40,899 nt of DNA, from positions 1-40,899 of the forward strand of contig JAHEMS010000002.1 in assembly GCA_024643595.1 (NCBI GenBank), given 5' to 3'. The translations under genes and the position numbers were made by a program. Shown here piece by piece: positions 1-9,845 of the stretch. The notes beneath the pieces were generated by a model. That model had not been told where the DNA came from. It saw only the letters and a program-made list of their open reading frames with translations, and did no database searches. The DNA is from Bacteroidota bacterium. Lineage in GTDB: Bacteria; Bacteroidota; Bacteroidia; Cytophagales; Cyclobacteriaceae. Within the stretch, counting starts at the first letter, position 1, and every line of letters begins with the position of its first letter.

Positions 1-988
1 GTAAAGTGAATGATCCTCGATCAATACCTCTACGACTCATGAAGTTTCCTTCAGCATAGTACAAAACCTCATCACTATCGATATTGCTATGATTGTAGGG
101 CGCCGGTATAGCCTGAGGATGGTAATCAAATAACCGTGGAACAAAAGAGCAAATCACAAAGTTGTGCGCCTGAAATGTTTGATGAACTGGGGGTGGTTGA
201 TGGATACGGCCTGTAATGGGTTCAAAATCGTGGATGGAAAACGCGTAGGGCCACAAAAAACCATCCCAGCCTACTAAGTCCAGCGGACTGTAATCATAAA
301 TGTATTGATGCAAGTATCCTTGCTTTTTGATTTTCATCAAAAAGTCGCCCGTACTGAAGTCTGTGACCAATTCTTGCGGAGGTCTTATGTCTCGTTCGCA
401 ATAAGGTGAATGCTCACCTAGTTGGCCTAATCGGTTGCGATAACGCTTTACGGTTTCCACCGGTGAAGCAGATTCTATAATTAATAAGCGAAGTGGACCT
501 TCATTAAATTCAAGTTTATAAATAACGGTACGCGGGATAACCACATAATCTCCCTGTCGAATTTCAAGCTTTCCGAAAGGTGAGATCAATACTCCATTTC
601 CATCATGAATATAGATTACTTCATCTCCTTCTGCGTTTTTATAGAAGTAATCCATTTTCCGGTTAACAGGGGAGCAGATGGAGATGGAACAATCACTATT
701 GGCGAAAAGTACTTTTCGGGCGTTTAAATAGTCTTCTCCAGTCGTAGTTACTTTGGAGGTATTCAGGTGCGTTTGGCGCAGGGCGTAATCTTGGATTATT
801 TTGGGTCCGTATTTCAATGGTTCTTTTAACGCTTTAATGCGTGTTGGAGGATGTGTGTGATAGAGGTTTGAATAAATCCCAGAAAATCCTTCGGAACTTA
901 CTAATTCCTCTTTGTATAAACTGCCATCTGGTTGCCTGAATTGCGTGTGCCGCTTATGCGGAATATTTCCGAGATGATGATAGTACAT
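1..988 (-). CDS. hmgA: homogentisate 1,2-dioxygenase (C-terminus truncated by window edge)
   Basis: Absent from the ORF track. My own minus-strand translation from the ATG at 988 gives MYYHHLGNIPHKRHTQFRQPDGSLYKEELVSSEGFSGIYSNLYHTHPPTRI...NAEGDEVIYIHDGNGVL...GDYVVIPRTVIYKLEF...WDGFLWPYAFSIHDFEPITGRIHQPPPVHQTFQAHNFVICSFVPR, which is typical of homogentisate dioxygenase. The frame stays open to position 1. Confidence 0.9.
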   Translation of the reverse strand, partial: MYYHHLGNIPHKRHTQFRQPDGSLYKEELVSSEGFSGIYSNLYHTHPPTRIKALKEPLKYGPKIIQDYALRQTHLNTSKVTTTGEDYLNARKVLFANSDCSISICSPVNRKMDYFYKNAEGDEVIYIHDGNGVLISPFGKLEIRQGDYVVIPRTVIYKLEFNEGPLRLLIIESASPVETVKRYRNRLGQLGEHSPYCERDIRPPQELVTDFSTGDFLMKIKKQGYLHQYIYDYSPLDLVGWDGFLWPYAFSIHDFEPITGRIHQPPPVHQTFQAHNFVICSFVPRLFDYHPQAIPAPYNHSNIDSDEVLYYAEGNFMSRRGIDRGSFTL

Positions 989-1086
989 AGTGGAGTAGTT
1001 AAAGAAACAATGATCTTGTGAAGATACAAAAAAGACCTCATCCCATATTTTTAAAGGAGATAAGATAGGCCGAGGTAATAGGTAGA

Positions 1087-2712
1087 TTACATTTTATTCC
1101 TGTTTAATTCAGGAATTCGGTCGAAGAGTTTTATGGCTTGTTGAAGTACTTCGTTGGTTTCGTTGAAAATGGGATAAAAGTTTTCATATTTCCACGTATG
1201 ACGAGCCACCTCAGCTTTAATATATACCTGAAATAATCGCTTGTTTTTCATTAGGTCTTTAAAATCCGGTTGGATTTTATCTTTGCGACCCATATCAACG
1301 ACTTCATTGATCATGGCCTGACTAACTTCAAAATTTTTAAGATAATCTTCATAACCTCTCTTTTTCAATGACTCTTTATTGTCATTGGCAAAGCTTAGTG
1401 CATATTGACGCAAAATATTGGCATTAAATAATTGATTGAAATACCGACTATTGTTGGAAGTATCCAGGGGCACAAAATAGTCGGGCATTATTCCACCGCC
1501 TCCATATACCGAACGACCATGAGTAGTCTCGAATTTTAAGGAATCATTAAATCGTATACTATCAGCCGAGAAGTACTCACCTTTTTTATAACGCTTCAAT
1601 AAATCCTTTTCATAATCATCCAGGTTGTCATAGGGTTTTTGAATTGAGCGTCCACTGGGTGTATAGTACCGAGAAATGGTTAATCGAACTTCGGATCCAT
1701 CATTTAGATCAAATGGTCGTTGCACCAACCCTTTGCCATAAGATCTTCGGCCAACAACCAATGCGCGATCATTATCCTGAAGGGCACCAGCAACAATTTC
1801 GGAAGCAGAGGCACTGCCTTCACTCACCAGTACGATAAGGTCACCCTGCTCGAAATCTCCTTCCTCGGTAGCAAATGCATTTTCGTTGTATTTTTCTTCT
1901 TGCCCTTTTGTAAAAACAATTTTTTCTCCCTTAGGTAAAAACTCATCGGCTATGCTTATAGCCTGATCCATATAGCCGCCTGGATTTCCCTGTAGATCAA
2001 GAATTAATTTTTTCATTCCGTCTTTCTTCAGTTTGGTCATGGCTTCCTTTACTTCGGCATAGGTGGTTTGAGCAAACCGGTTTACTTTAATGTATCCGGT
2101 TTCATGGTCAAGCATATAAGATGCATCCACCGAAAACTGTGGGATCTTATCTCGAATGATCGTGAAAAGAATAGGATTTTTTGCATTTTTTCTATGTACT
2201 TCAATTTTGACTTCAGTACCCTTAGGCCCCTTTAAATACTTTTGAACATCACGTATAGAAAGGCCAATGCCTGTAATAATCTTATCATTTACTTTTATGA
2301 TTTTATCACCGGAAAGCAAGCCAACACTTTCTGAAGGCCCGCCACTGAGCGCAGAAACGACTACAAGGGTATCATGAAAAATATTGAACTCTATACCAAT
2401 CCCTTCAAAATTTCCTTTAAGGTCTTCATTTGCTTCGACGATGTCTTTGGCCGAAATGTAGGAGGAGTGGGGGTCTAGCTTACCCAGCATGTGTTCAATT
2501 GCATCCTCTACCAGGGCTTCGGTGTTGGTAGTATCTACATATTCATTTTTTATCAGGCTTAGCACTTCTCTCATTTTCTGAACTTCTTCACCAACATTTC
2601 CAGAGCCACTCTTAGTCGTGAGACTGGCTCCAATTAACACACCGGCAGCAAGACCAATCGCCAGAATAAGCGGTAAACTGATCTGATAATTTGAATTCTT
2701 TTGTTCTTCCAT
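1087..2712 (-). CDS. S41 family C-terminal processing peptidase (CtpA/Prc-like) with PDZ domain and N-terminal membrane anchor
   Basis: N-terminal TM segment; PDZ region (GIGIEFNIFHDTLVVVSALSGGPSESVGLLSGDKIIKVND); S41 catalytic region (LDLQGNPGGYMDQAISIADEFLP...SEGSASASEIVAGALQDNDRALVVGRRSYGKGLVQ). Confidence 0.95.
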   Translation of the reverse strand: MEEQKNSNYQISLPLILAIGLAAGVLIGASLTTKSGSGNVGEEVQKMREVLSLIKNEYVDTTNTEALVEDAIEHMLGKLDPHSSYISAKDIVEANEDLKGNFEGIGIEFNIFHDTLVVVSALSGGPSESVGLLSGDKIIKVNDKIITGIGLSIRDVQKYLKGPKGTEVKIEVHRKNAKNPILFTIIRDKIPQFSVDASYMLDHETGYIKVNRFAQTTYAEVKEAMTKLKKDGMKKLILDLQGNPGGYMDQAISIADEFLPKGEKIVFTKGQEEKYNENAFATEEGDFEQGDLIVLVSEGSASASEIVAGALQDNDRALVVGRRSYGKGLVQRPFDLNDGSEVRLTISRYYTPSGRSIQKPYDNLDDYEKDLLKRYKKGEYFSADSIRFNDSLKFETTHGRSVYGGGGIMPDYFVPLDTSNNSRYFNQLFNANILRQYALSFANDNKESLKKRGYEDYLKNFEVSQAMINEVVDMGRKDKIQPDFKDLMKNKRLFQVYIKAEVARHTWKYENFYPIFNETNEVLQQAIKLFDRIPELNRNKM

Positions 2713-2806
2713 AGTTTATCTTTGCGAAAGATAGTCCATCTAACGAAATGCCAAATTAATTGTTGAGTTGGGATTTTCGATAATCAGGTTAGTATATTTA
2801 CTTTTC

Positions 2807-3565
2807 ATGGAAGGAGAAATGTTGAAATACAGGCGTATTGCAGAACTCGTGGATCAGGATAACCTGCGCGCGCATGTATTGTATTATTTTGGAATCAAGT
2901 TTTTTGAATTTCCAGAACACACCCTAGAGCAGATCTGCCAAGAAAAAGGGTTAATCGTAGATTCTGTTGTGAAAGAGCTTGAATCCCCCGGTGAAAACTT
3001 TAAAGAAGTTGATCTTCCTCTAATCAGTTATCCGGTTGACTTGATTATGGAGTATCTGAAGCATGCTCATTTCTTATTTGTCAAGCATAAGCTACCCTAT
3101 ATTGGGAGATTAGTAGAAAGTTTCAAGGCCGAACATGACGAATATCGAGTTATTGAAAAAGACTTGAAGATTTTGTTCCCGTTATTTTTGGAAGATTTCA
3201 TACACCATATATACCAGGAAGAAGATACTCTATTTAAATACATAAAGTTGCTGGAGAAGGCTGAAATGGGCCAATACAATCCTTCGGAACTTTATCAAAT
3301 GATGGAAAAGCACTCTTTACAAAAATGTGCTATTGAACATGAAGCTCATGATGATGAGATGCAAGGAATCCGTATGATAACGAAAGATTATTACCTGGCT
3401 TCAGATGCTCCTCTCCATGTTAAGGTGATTTATTCAGAACTCATTGGCTTTGAAAAAGTACTTCAGGAGCATGCGCGTGTTGAAAATGAGATTTTGTTTC
3501 CCAAAGCCATGGCGCTTGAAAACGAAGTGAAGAAGAAATTTTTTGATCGATCTCGGTTTAATTAA
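2807..3565 (+). CDS. hemerythrin-domain protein with degenerate ScdA_N/RIC-like N-terminus (iron-sulfur repair-like)
   Basis: RIC-like layout: short N-terminal ScdA_N-like segment (LYYFGIKFFEFPEHTLEQICQEKGL) followed by His/Glu-rich hemerythrin helices (AEHDEY, FIHHIYQEEDTLF, IEHEAHDDEM, LQEHARVENEILFP). Start could be 2807 or 2819; the ORF is open from 2768. Confidence 0.8.
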   Translation: MEGEMLKYRRIAELVDQDNLRAHVLYYFGIKFFEFPEHTLEQICQEKGLIVDSVVKELESPGENFKEVDLPLISYPVDLIMEYLKHAHFLFVKHKLPYIGRLVESFKAEHDEYRVIEKDLKILFPLFLEDFIHHIYQEEDTLFKYIKLLEKAEMGQYNPSELYQMMEKHSLQKCAIEHEAHDDEMQGIRMITKDYYLASDAPLHVKVIYSELIGFEKVLQEHARVENEILFPKAMALENEVKKKFFDRSRFN

Positions 3566-3591
3566 TCCGAATTTTCAATTACCAGTTTTTA

Positions 3592-4002
3592 ATGGGAAGA
3601 ATCGTGGCCATAGATTACGGAATAAAGAGGACAGGACTTGCGGTAACTGATCCGCTTAGAATCATCGCTACGTCATTGGATATGGTAGAAACGGCAGATC
3701 TCATTGGCTATCTAAAAAAATACTTCCAAAAAGAAGAAGTAGAAAAAATAATCATAGGCTTACCCAAGCGACTTAATAACACTGATTCAGAAATAGCCCC
3801 GGCGGTTCGGAAATTCATAGGTGAGTTTAAAGACGCGTTCCCTCAAATACCAATTCAAGCGGTTGATGAACGGTTCACCAGCTCGATGGCTCAAAAAGCT
3901 ATGATTGAAGGAGGCATGAAAAAGAAAGATCGCCAGGTTAAGGGAAATGTGGATAAAATAAGTGCAGTGCTTATCCTTCAGTCATATATGCAAGGCATTT
4001 AA
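3592..4002 (+). CDS. ruvX: Holliday junction resolvase RuvX/YqgF family
   Basis: 136 aa, MGRIVAIDYGIKRTGLAVTDPLRIIA...IIIGLPKRLNNTDSE...VDERFTSSMAQKAMIEGG...KGNVDKISAVLILQSYM; RNase H-like fold motifs typical of RuvX. Confidence 0.95.
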   Translation: MGRIVAIDYGIKRTGLAVTDPLRIIATSLDMVETADLIGYLKKYFQKEEVEKIIIGLPKRLNNTDSEIAPAVRKFIGEFKDAFPQIPIQAVDERFTSSMAQKAMIEGGMKKKDRQVKGNVDKISAVLILQSYMQGI

Positions 4003-4064
4003 TCGTATAAAAATTTCGGACGAATATCATTAATTTTGTAGTTGCATTTAATTTATTGAAGGAC

Positions 4065-4619
4065 ATGATTTATCCGATTGTTGTTTATGGCGACGCTGTT
4101 TTGAGAAAGAGGGCGATAGACATTGAGCAGGGCACTGACCTGATTCAGTTGATACAGGATATGTATGAGACTATGCATGCCGCCCATGGCATTGGCTTAG
4201 CGGCTCCTCAGATTGGTAAGGGAATTCGGCTTTTTGTGGTTGATGGAACCACGCTGGAGGACGAACCTACACTTATGAATTTCAAACAGGCCTTTATAAA
4301 CCCTGTAATTTTAGGCGAAATGGGAACGAAATGGCAATTCGAAGAAGGATGCTTAAGCATACCCAACATTCGCGAAGAGGTTTCCCGCAAGGAGAAAATT
4401 AGAATGAAATATTTGGATGAAAACTGGCAACCCAAAGAAGAAGATTTTGATGGAATGAAAGCGCGGATAATTCAACATGAATATGATCACATTGAAGGGA
4501 AATTGTTCATTGATTATCTGACTCCCTTAAAAAAGAGAATGCTTAAAGGAAAACTGGCCGACATAAGTAAGGGAGATGTGGATACAGAATATCGTATTTT
4601 GGCACCGCTACGGAAATAA
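4065..4619 (+). CDS. def: peptide deformylase
   Basis: Motifs GIGLAAPQIG, EEGCLSIP and QHEYDHIEGKLFIDYL. Canonical start is probably the ATG at 4065 (MIYPIVVYGDAVLRK). Confidence 0.97.
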   Translation: MIYPIVVYGDAVLRKRAIDIEQGTDLIQLIQDMYETMHAAHGIGLAAPQIGKGIRLFVVDGTTLEDEPTLMNFKQAFINPVILGEMGTKWQFEEGCLSIPNIREEVSRKEKIRMKYLDENWQPKEEDFDGMKARIIQHEYDHIEGKLFIDYLTPLKKRMLKGKLADISKGDVDTEYRILAPLRK

Positions 4620-4657
4620 CTTGAATATTTTGAATGTAAATTATTGAGCCAGAAATC

Positions 4658-5800
4658 TTGAATATTGTTTCCCGTCTGCCTGAGGTTGGTACCTCCATTT
4701 TCACTGTCATGTCTCGCATGGCCCTCGAGCACGGAGCCATTAATTTATCCCAGGGATTTCCTGATTTTCCTGTATCGCAGGAATTAATTGAGCTTATTTA
4801 TCAAAATATGAAGGCTGGTCATAACCAATATGCACCGATGCCCGGAGCACCCGCACTCAAAAAATCAATTGCTGATGTGGTATTAAAATCATTCAACCGT
4901 CCCACCGATTTTGAAAATGAAGTAATTGTTACCGCGGGAGCCACGGAAGCAATTTTCTCGACGATTTCCGCATTAGTTAGTGTTGGAGACGAGGTTATTG
5001 TTTTTGATCCAGCCTATGATTCGTATGATCCCACTATTCGTTTGAATGGAGGCATACCATTGCACATAAAATTAACACCACCTCATTTCTCTATCAATTG
5101 GCAGGAAGTACGGGACAAAATTACTCCTCGCACGAAAATGATTGTGATTAACACGCCTCACAATCCAACGGGTTCCATAATGGAAGAAGAGGATATGAAG
5201 GCATTGGAAAAGATAGCCTTGGAATTTGGACTAATCGTGCTTAGCGATGAAGTGTATGAACGCATCATTTTTGATAAAAAGGAGCATCAAAGTATTTTGA
5301 AATATCCGGCACTTTCAGCTCAAAGTGTGGCTGTATTTTCATTTGGAAAAACTTTCCATGCTACCGGCTGGAAGGTAGGCTATACTGTTGCTCCTGAAAA
5401 TCTCACCAGCGAAATTCGAAAGGCACATCAATTTGTTACATTCAGCGTAAATACTCCCATTCAACTTGCATTGGCAGAGTATCTCACCAATCAGAATAAT
5501 TATTTGCACCTGGGATCATTTTATCAGAAAAAACGTGATTTTTTCCTCGATCAGGTTAAGGGATCTTCTTTTCAGCCAATTCCCAGCTATGGAAGTTACT
5601 TTCAGCTCTTATCCTATCAAGCAGTATCTGATTTAAATGAAACTGCAATGGCGGAATGGATGACCAAAGAGAAAAAACTCGCTCCTATTCCTGTATCGGC
5701 ATTTTATCACGACAAAGCAGATCACAAATTGCTTAGATTCTGCTTTGCAAAAGGTGAGGAGACTCTCGAAAAGGCAGGAGCAATTTTGCGAAAACTTTAA
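4658..5800 (+). CDS. PLP-dependent methionine/kynurenine-type aminotransferase (YbdL-like)
   Basis: INLSQGFPDFP, HNQYAPMPGAPALKKSI, NTPHNPTGS, SDEVYERIIFD, SFGKTFHATGWKVGY (PLP Lys); resembles the YbdL/KAT class I fold. Confidence 0.92.
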   Translation: MNIVSRLPEVGTSIFTVMSRMALEHGAINLSQGFPDFPVSQELIELIYQNMKAGHNQYAPMPGAPALKKSIADVVLKSFNRPTDFENEVIVTAGATEAIFSTISALVSVGDEVIVFDPAYDSYDPTIRLNGGIPLHIKLTPPHFSINWQEVRDKITPRTKMIVINTPHNPTGSIMEEEDMKALEKIALEFGLIVLSDEVYERIIFDKKEHQSILKYPALSAQSVAVFSFGKTFHATGWKVGYTVAPENLTSEIRKAHQFVTFSVNTPIQLALAEYLTNQNNYLHLGSFYQKKRDFFLDQVKGSSFQPIPSYGSYFQLLSYQAVSDLNETAMAEWMTKEKKLAPIPVSAFYHDKADHKLLRFCFAKGEETLEKAGAILRKL

Positions 5801-5871
5801 GGCTTTTATTTCCGCAGGGGTTCAATATTTGCTTGGGTATTGCTTTCTTTGCATTCCGTTTCACGGGAATT

Positions 5872-6708
5872 ATGCAGGATTTAAAAATCACAATTATTCA
5901 AGCAGATCTTCATTGGGAGGACCCGACAGCCAATTTGGCCATGTTTGAAGAAAAAATTTGGCAGATTGGTGAGTCCACTGATGTAATTGTTCTTCCTGAA
6001 ATGTTTACCACCGGGTTTACCATGAATGCTCAAAAACTGGCTGAGCATATGAATATGCGCACATTTAAGTGGATGAAGCAGATGGCGGACCAGACAGGGG
6101 CACTCATTTTAGGAAGTTTTATTGCTAATGTGCATGATCGCTTTTATAACCGTATGTTGTGGATGGAGCCAGGAGGCAATTTCAAAACGTATGATAAGCG
6201 GCATCTCTTCAGAATGGCACAAGAAAATCAAGTGTATACACCCGGAGAAAGCCTCTTGATTGGCCATTGGAAAGGTTGGCGAATTTGTCCTTTAGTATGT
6301 TATGATTTGCGTTTTCCGGTTTGGAGTCGCAACCGGTGGAATTCCTCATTAAAGAAACCCACTTATGATTTATTGGTGTATGTGGCTAACTGGCCCATGG
6401 TCAGATCATCAGCATGGGAGACATTATTGAAAGCAAGAGCAATCGAAAATCTAAGTTATGCGATTGGAGTAAATAGAGTAGGGCTGGATGGTAATGGCAT
6501 TGAATATAATGGACATTCGGCCTATATAGGACCAAAGGGAGATTCTTTCTTCTCCGTTGAAGGTGTGGAAGCTATAAAGACGCTGTCATTAAATGCTCAC
6601 GCTTTGCAATCCTATCGCGATAAATTTCCGGCCTTTTTAGATGCGGATGATTTCACCATAGAATTAGAGGAATTTGAAGAACGGGATTTCCTTCATGGAT
6701 TAAGCTAA
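5872..6708 (+). CDS. carbon-nitrogen hydrolase, omega-amidase (YafV-like)
   Basis: Start ATG 5872 (MQDLKITIIQADLHWEDPTANLAMFEEKI). Nitrilase catalytic triad context: LPEMFTTGF (Glu), YDKRHLFRM (Lys), PLVCYDLRFPVWSRN (Cys). Confidence 0.93.
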   Translation: MQDLKITIIQADLHWEDPTANLAMFEEKIWQIGESTDVIVLPEMFTTGFTMNAQKLAEHMNMRTFKWMKQMADQTGALILGSFIANVHDRFYNRMLWMEPGGNFKTYDKRHLFRMAQENQVYTPGESLLIGHWKGWRICPLVCYDLRFPVWSRNRWNSSLKKPTYDLLVYVANWPMVRSSAWETLLKARAIENLSYAIGVNRVGLDGNGIEYNGHSAYIGPKGDSFFSVEGVEAIKTLSLNAHALQSYRDKFPAFLDADDFTIELEEFEERDFLHGLS

Positions 6709-7092
6709 AGCAAATTCTTTAATCCAGGCTTCGATTTTTATTAACTCATTTTCTTTCTTAAACCGAAGCTCAAGCATTCGTAGCAATTTTTCGATCTGTT
6801 CATGGTTTCCGGTCAGCACAATGGTATGAACCTGATGTTCATTTCGTAATAAGTGATTCAATAATTTTAGCATTGATCCAATTGATTCATCGGGTTGTGC
6901 ATGGATTACGACAAATATTTTATTGGCCTGAGCGCAGAGTTTTATGACAACATCCACAATCGAGCCTTCAGAACGATTGTCGATTTCAGCCCCTATAACC
7001 TCACTTGAAAGTGAAGAAGCATACGATAACAAAGGCTTTTCGTAGCCTGAATCCTGCCATGGCCGAAGTTCCAGGTGAAGGAATAGTTTCAT
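6700..7092 (-). CDS. hypothetical protein, ~130 aa
   Basis: Open frame of 138 aa (7116 start) or 131 aa from the MKLFLHLEL start. It fills the gap between yafV-like and purH, with amphipathic alternation compatible with a Rossmann-like alpha/beta fold. 3' end overlaps the 3' end of the upstream gene by ~9 bp, convergent. Confidence 0.6.
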   Translation of the reverse strand: MKLFLHLELRPWQDSGYEKPLLSYASSLSSEVIGAEIDNRSEGSIVDVVIKLCAQANKIFVVIHAQPDESIGSMLKLLNHLLRNEHQVHTIVLTGNHEQIEKLLRMLELRFKKENELIKIEAWIKEFALA

Positions 7093-7196
7093 TTGAGATT
7101 CAGAGGTTTGCGTCAAAATGTGCTAAGGTAATTGAAACAAGAAGCTTTTTGCGATAAACATATAATTCCTGCATTTTTGCACCTCAATTTAATGTC

Positions 7197-8723
7197 ATGT
7201 CTCTAAAAAAAATTTCCCGGGCTCTTATATCTGTCTATTATAAAGAAAATCTTGAGCCAATCATTCATCAATTAGCTAAGCAAGATGTAGAATTCATATC
7301 GACAGGAGGTACACAGGACTTTATTGAAAAACTAGGTTATGCTGTAATTCCTGTAGAGGAACTCACTGGCTATCCATCCATTTTTGGTGGTCGAGTAAAA
7401 ACGCTGCATCCAGCTGTTTTTGGAGGAATACTTTATAGAAGAAATGACGAAGGCGATTTGAATCAAGCTGCTGAGTTTAAAATTTCAGCTATCGATTTAG
7501 TGATCGTTGATTTATATCCTTTTGAAGAAACGGTTTCCAAGGGTGGATCAAAGGAAGCTATCATAGAGAAAATTGATATAGGGGGTATATCCCTTATTCG
7601 CGGTGCAGCGAAGAATTTTAATGATGTATTGATTGTTTCAGAGCGCACCCAATACCAGGCTTTGCTCGAATTGTTAATGCTGAAAAACGGATCCACAGAA
7701 ATAACCGATAGAAAACATTTTGCTGCCCGTGCATTTGATGTTACCTCGCATTATGATACGGCTATTTTTAAATATTTCAACCAAGGGAAGGAAATTCCGA
7801 GTTTTAAAACAAGTTTTAAGCAGGGTAAAGTTTTGCGCTATGGAGAAAATCCTCATCAGCAGGGGATATTTTATGGCGACATTGAAAGTCTTTTCGATCA
7901 GTTAAATGGCAAAGAGCTTTCTTATAATAACTTGGTAGATGTGGATGCTGCCATTAATCTGGTTAGCGAGTTTAACAACGAAACTGCATTTGTGATCATC
8001 AAACACACCAATGCCTGCGGCGTTGCAACGGGAGCAGATGTGAAAGAGGCCTACCTGAAAGCATTCCAGGCTGATACCATTTCCGCATTTGGAGGAGTAC
8101 TGGCATCAAGTCGGAAAATAGATCTGGGGGCCGCTGAAGAAATTAATAAGTTATTCTTTGAAATTTTGATTGCACCAGATTATGATGCTGCAGCACTTGA
8201 AATCCTGAAATCGAAGAAGAACAGAATCATACTCAAACAGAAGCAAATCCTATCCGCGAAAAAACAATTTAAAAGCTTACTGAATGGAGTCATAGAGCAG
8301 GATTTGGATTTAAAAACCGATTCGAAAGAAGATCTGAAACAGGTAACAAAACAGGCACCAACCACTGAACAAATTGATGCATTACTTTTCGCCAGTAAGA
8401 TCTGTAAGCATACCAAATCTAATACTATTATTCTTGCCATTGATGGTCAGTTACTAGCGAGTGGAGTTGGACAAACAAGTCGAGTGGATGCGTTGAAGCA
8501 GGCTATTGAGAAAGCAGGGGCATTTGGATTTAACTTAAAAGGCGCTGTAATGGCTTCCGATGCGTTCTTCCCTTTTCCAGATTGTGTTGAGATCGCACAT
8601 CAAAATGGTATCGAGGCCGTTATTCAACCTGGAGGTTCAATCAAAGATAAGGACTCCATTGATTTTTGTGATCGCCACAACATTGCCATGGTTTTCACAG
8701 GCACACGCCATTTCAAACATTGA
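7197..8723 (+). CDS. purH: bifunctional phosphoribosylaminoimidazolecarboxamide formyltransferase / IMP cyclohydrolase
   Basis: RALISVYYKENLEPI, FISTGGTQDFIEKLGY, GGRVKTLHPAVFGGIL, LRYGENPHQQG, IIKHTNACGVA, ISAFGGVLA, SDAFFPFPDCVEIA, QPGGSIKDKDSIDFCDRHNIAMVFTGTRHFKH. Confidence 0.98.
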   Translation: MSLKKISRALISVYYKENLEPIIHQLAKQDVEFISTGGTQDFIEKLGYAVIPVEELTGYPSIFGGRVKTLHPAVFGGILYRRNDEGDLNQAAEFKISAIDLVIVDLYPFEETVSKGGSKEAIIEKIDIGGISLIRGAAKNFNDVLIVSERTQYQALLELLMLKNGSTEITDRKHFAARAFDVTSHYDTAIFKYFNQGKEIPSFKTSFKQGKVLRYGENPHQQGIFYGDIESLFDQLNGKELSYNNLVDVDAAINLVSEFNNETAFVIIKHTNACGVATGADVKEAYLKAFQADTISAFGGVLASSRKIDLGAAEEINKLFFEILIAPDYDAAALEILKSKKNRIILKQKQILSAKKQFKSLLNGVIEQDLDLKTDSKEDLKQVTKQAPTTEQIDALLFASKICKHTKSNTIILAIDGQLLASGVGQTSRVDALKQAIEKAGAFGFNLKGAVMASDAFFPFPDCVEIAHQNGIEAVIQPGGSIKDKDSIDFCDRHNIAMVFTGTRHFKH

Positions 8724-8816
8724 TTTGTGTAAGTTTTTCGGTAGAATACGCTTAAAATTACCCGGAATATTTCTGTAATTTCGTGCTTTATTTAACTATA
8801 CCTAGGGAAGTAACGA

Positions 8817-9842
8817 ATGGGACTTTTTGATTTCTTCACCAGCGATATTGCAATCGATCTGGGAACAGCGAATACACTTATTATTCACAAGGATAAAGTA
8901 GTAGTTGATGAGCCATCAATTATAGCACTTGACCGAACCACAGGTAAAGTGATTGCGATCGGCCGGGAAGCGATGCAGATGCACGAGAAGACGCATGATA
9001 ATATAAAAACAATCCGACCACTTAAGGAGGGTGTTATCGCGGACTTTCATGCTGCGGAGATGATGATTCGCGGAATGATTAAAATGATTGATACAGGCAG
9101 CAGACTATTTCCACCTTCTTTACGCATGGTGATATGTATACCATCGGCCATTACTGAAGTAGAAAAACGCGCGGTGCGAGATTCAGCGGAACATGCCAAT
9201 GCGAAGGAAGTGTATATGATTCATGAACCATTGGCTGCCGCCATAGGAATAGGAATTGATATTGAAGAGCCGATTGGAAATATGATTGTGGATATTGGAG
9301 GGGGTACTACCGACATTGCCGTCATTGCACTATCAGGTATCGTTTGTGATCAGTCCATTCGAATCGCAGGTGATACTTTTAACCGCGACATTCTGGATTA
9401 CATGCGCAGGCAACACAACTTATTGATCGGTGAACGTTCTGCGGAGCGTGTTAAGATAGAAGTAGGATCCGCACTGACTGAATTGGATGACGGTCCGGAC
9501 GATTATGAAATCCGCGGACGCGATTTGATGACTGGTATTCCTAAGACCATAAAGATATCGTATTCAGAAGTTGCATTTGCGCTCGATAAGTCAATATCGA
9601 AGTTGGAAGAAGCGGTGCTTAAAGCGCTTGAACTTTCTCCTCCTGAACTATCGGCTGATATTTATGAACAAGGAATCTATCTTACAGGAGGAGGGGCTAT
9701 GCTTCGTGGACTTGACAAGCGATTATCGCTTAAAACTAAATTGCCAATTCATGTCGCGGATGATCCACTTCGCGCGGTTGTGAGGGGTACCGGAGCTACT
9801 CTTAAGGATCTCAATAAATACAGGAAGGTTTTGATGACATAG
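8817..9842 (+). CDS. mreB: rod shape-determining actin homologue MreB
   Basis: 341 aa, FFTSDIAIDLGTANTLIIHKDKVVVDEPSIIA, MIVDIGGGTTDIAVIALSGIV, LTGGGAMLRGLDKRL. Confidence 0.99.
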   Translation: MGLFDFFTSDIAIDLGTANTLIIHKDKVVVDEPSIIALDRTTGKVIAIGREAMQMHEKTHDNIKTIRPLKEGVIADFHAAEMMIRGMIKMIDTGSRLFPPSLRMVICIPSAITEVEKRAVRDSAEHANAKEVYMIHEPLAAAIGIGIDIEEPIGNMIVDIGGGTTDIAVIALSGIVCDQSIRIAGDTFNRDILDYMRRQHNLLIGERSAERVKIEVGSALTELDDGPDDYEIRGRDLMTGIPKTIKISYSEVAFALDKSISKLEEAVLKALELSPPELSADIYEQGIYLTGGGAMLRGLDKRLSLKTKLPIHVADDPLRAVVRGTGATLKDLNKYRKVLMT

Positions 9843-9845
9843 TGA

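Noticed and set aside
4031-4038. TAATTTTG matching the Bacteroidota -7 TAnnTTTG consensus upstream of def
   Set aside because: No convincing -33 TTG/TTTG at the expected spacing, and such short motifs are frequent in AT-rich spacers; not reported as a promoter.
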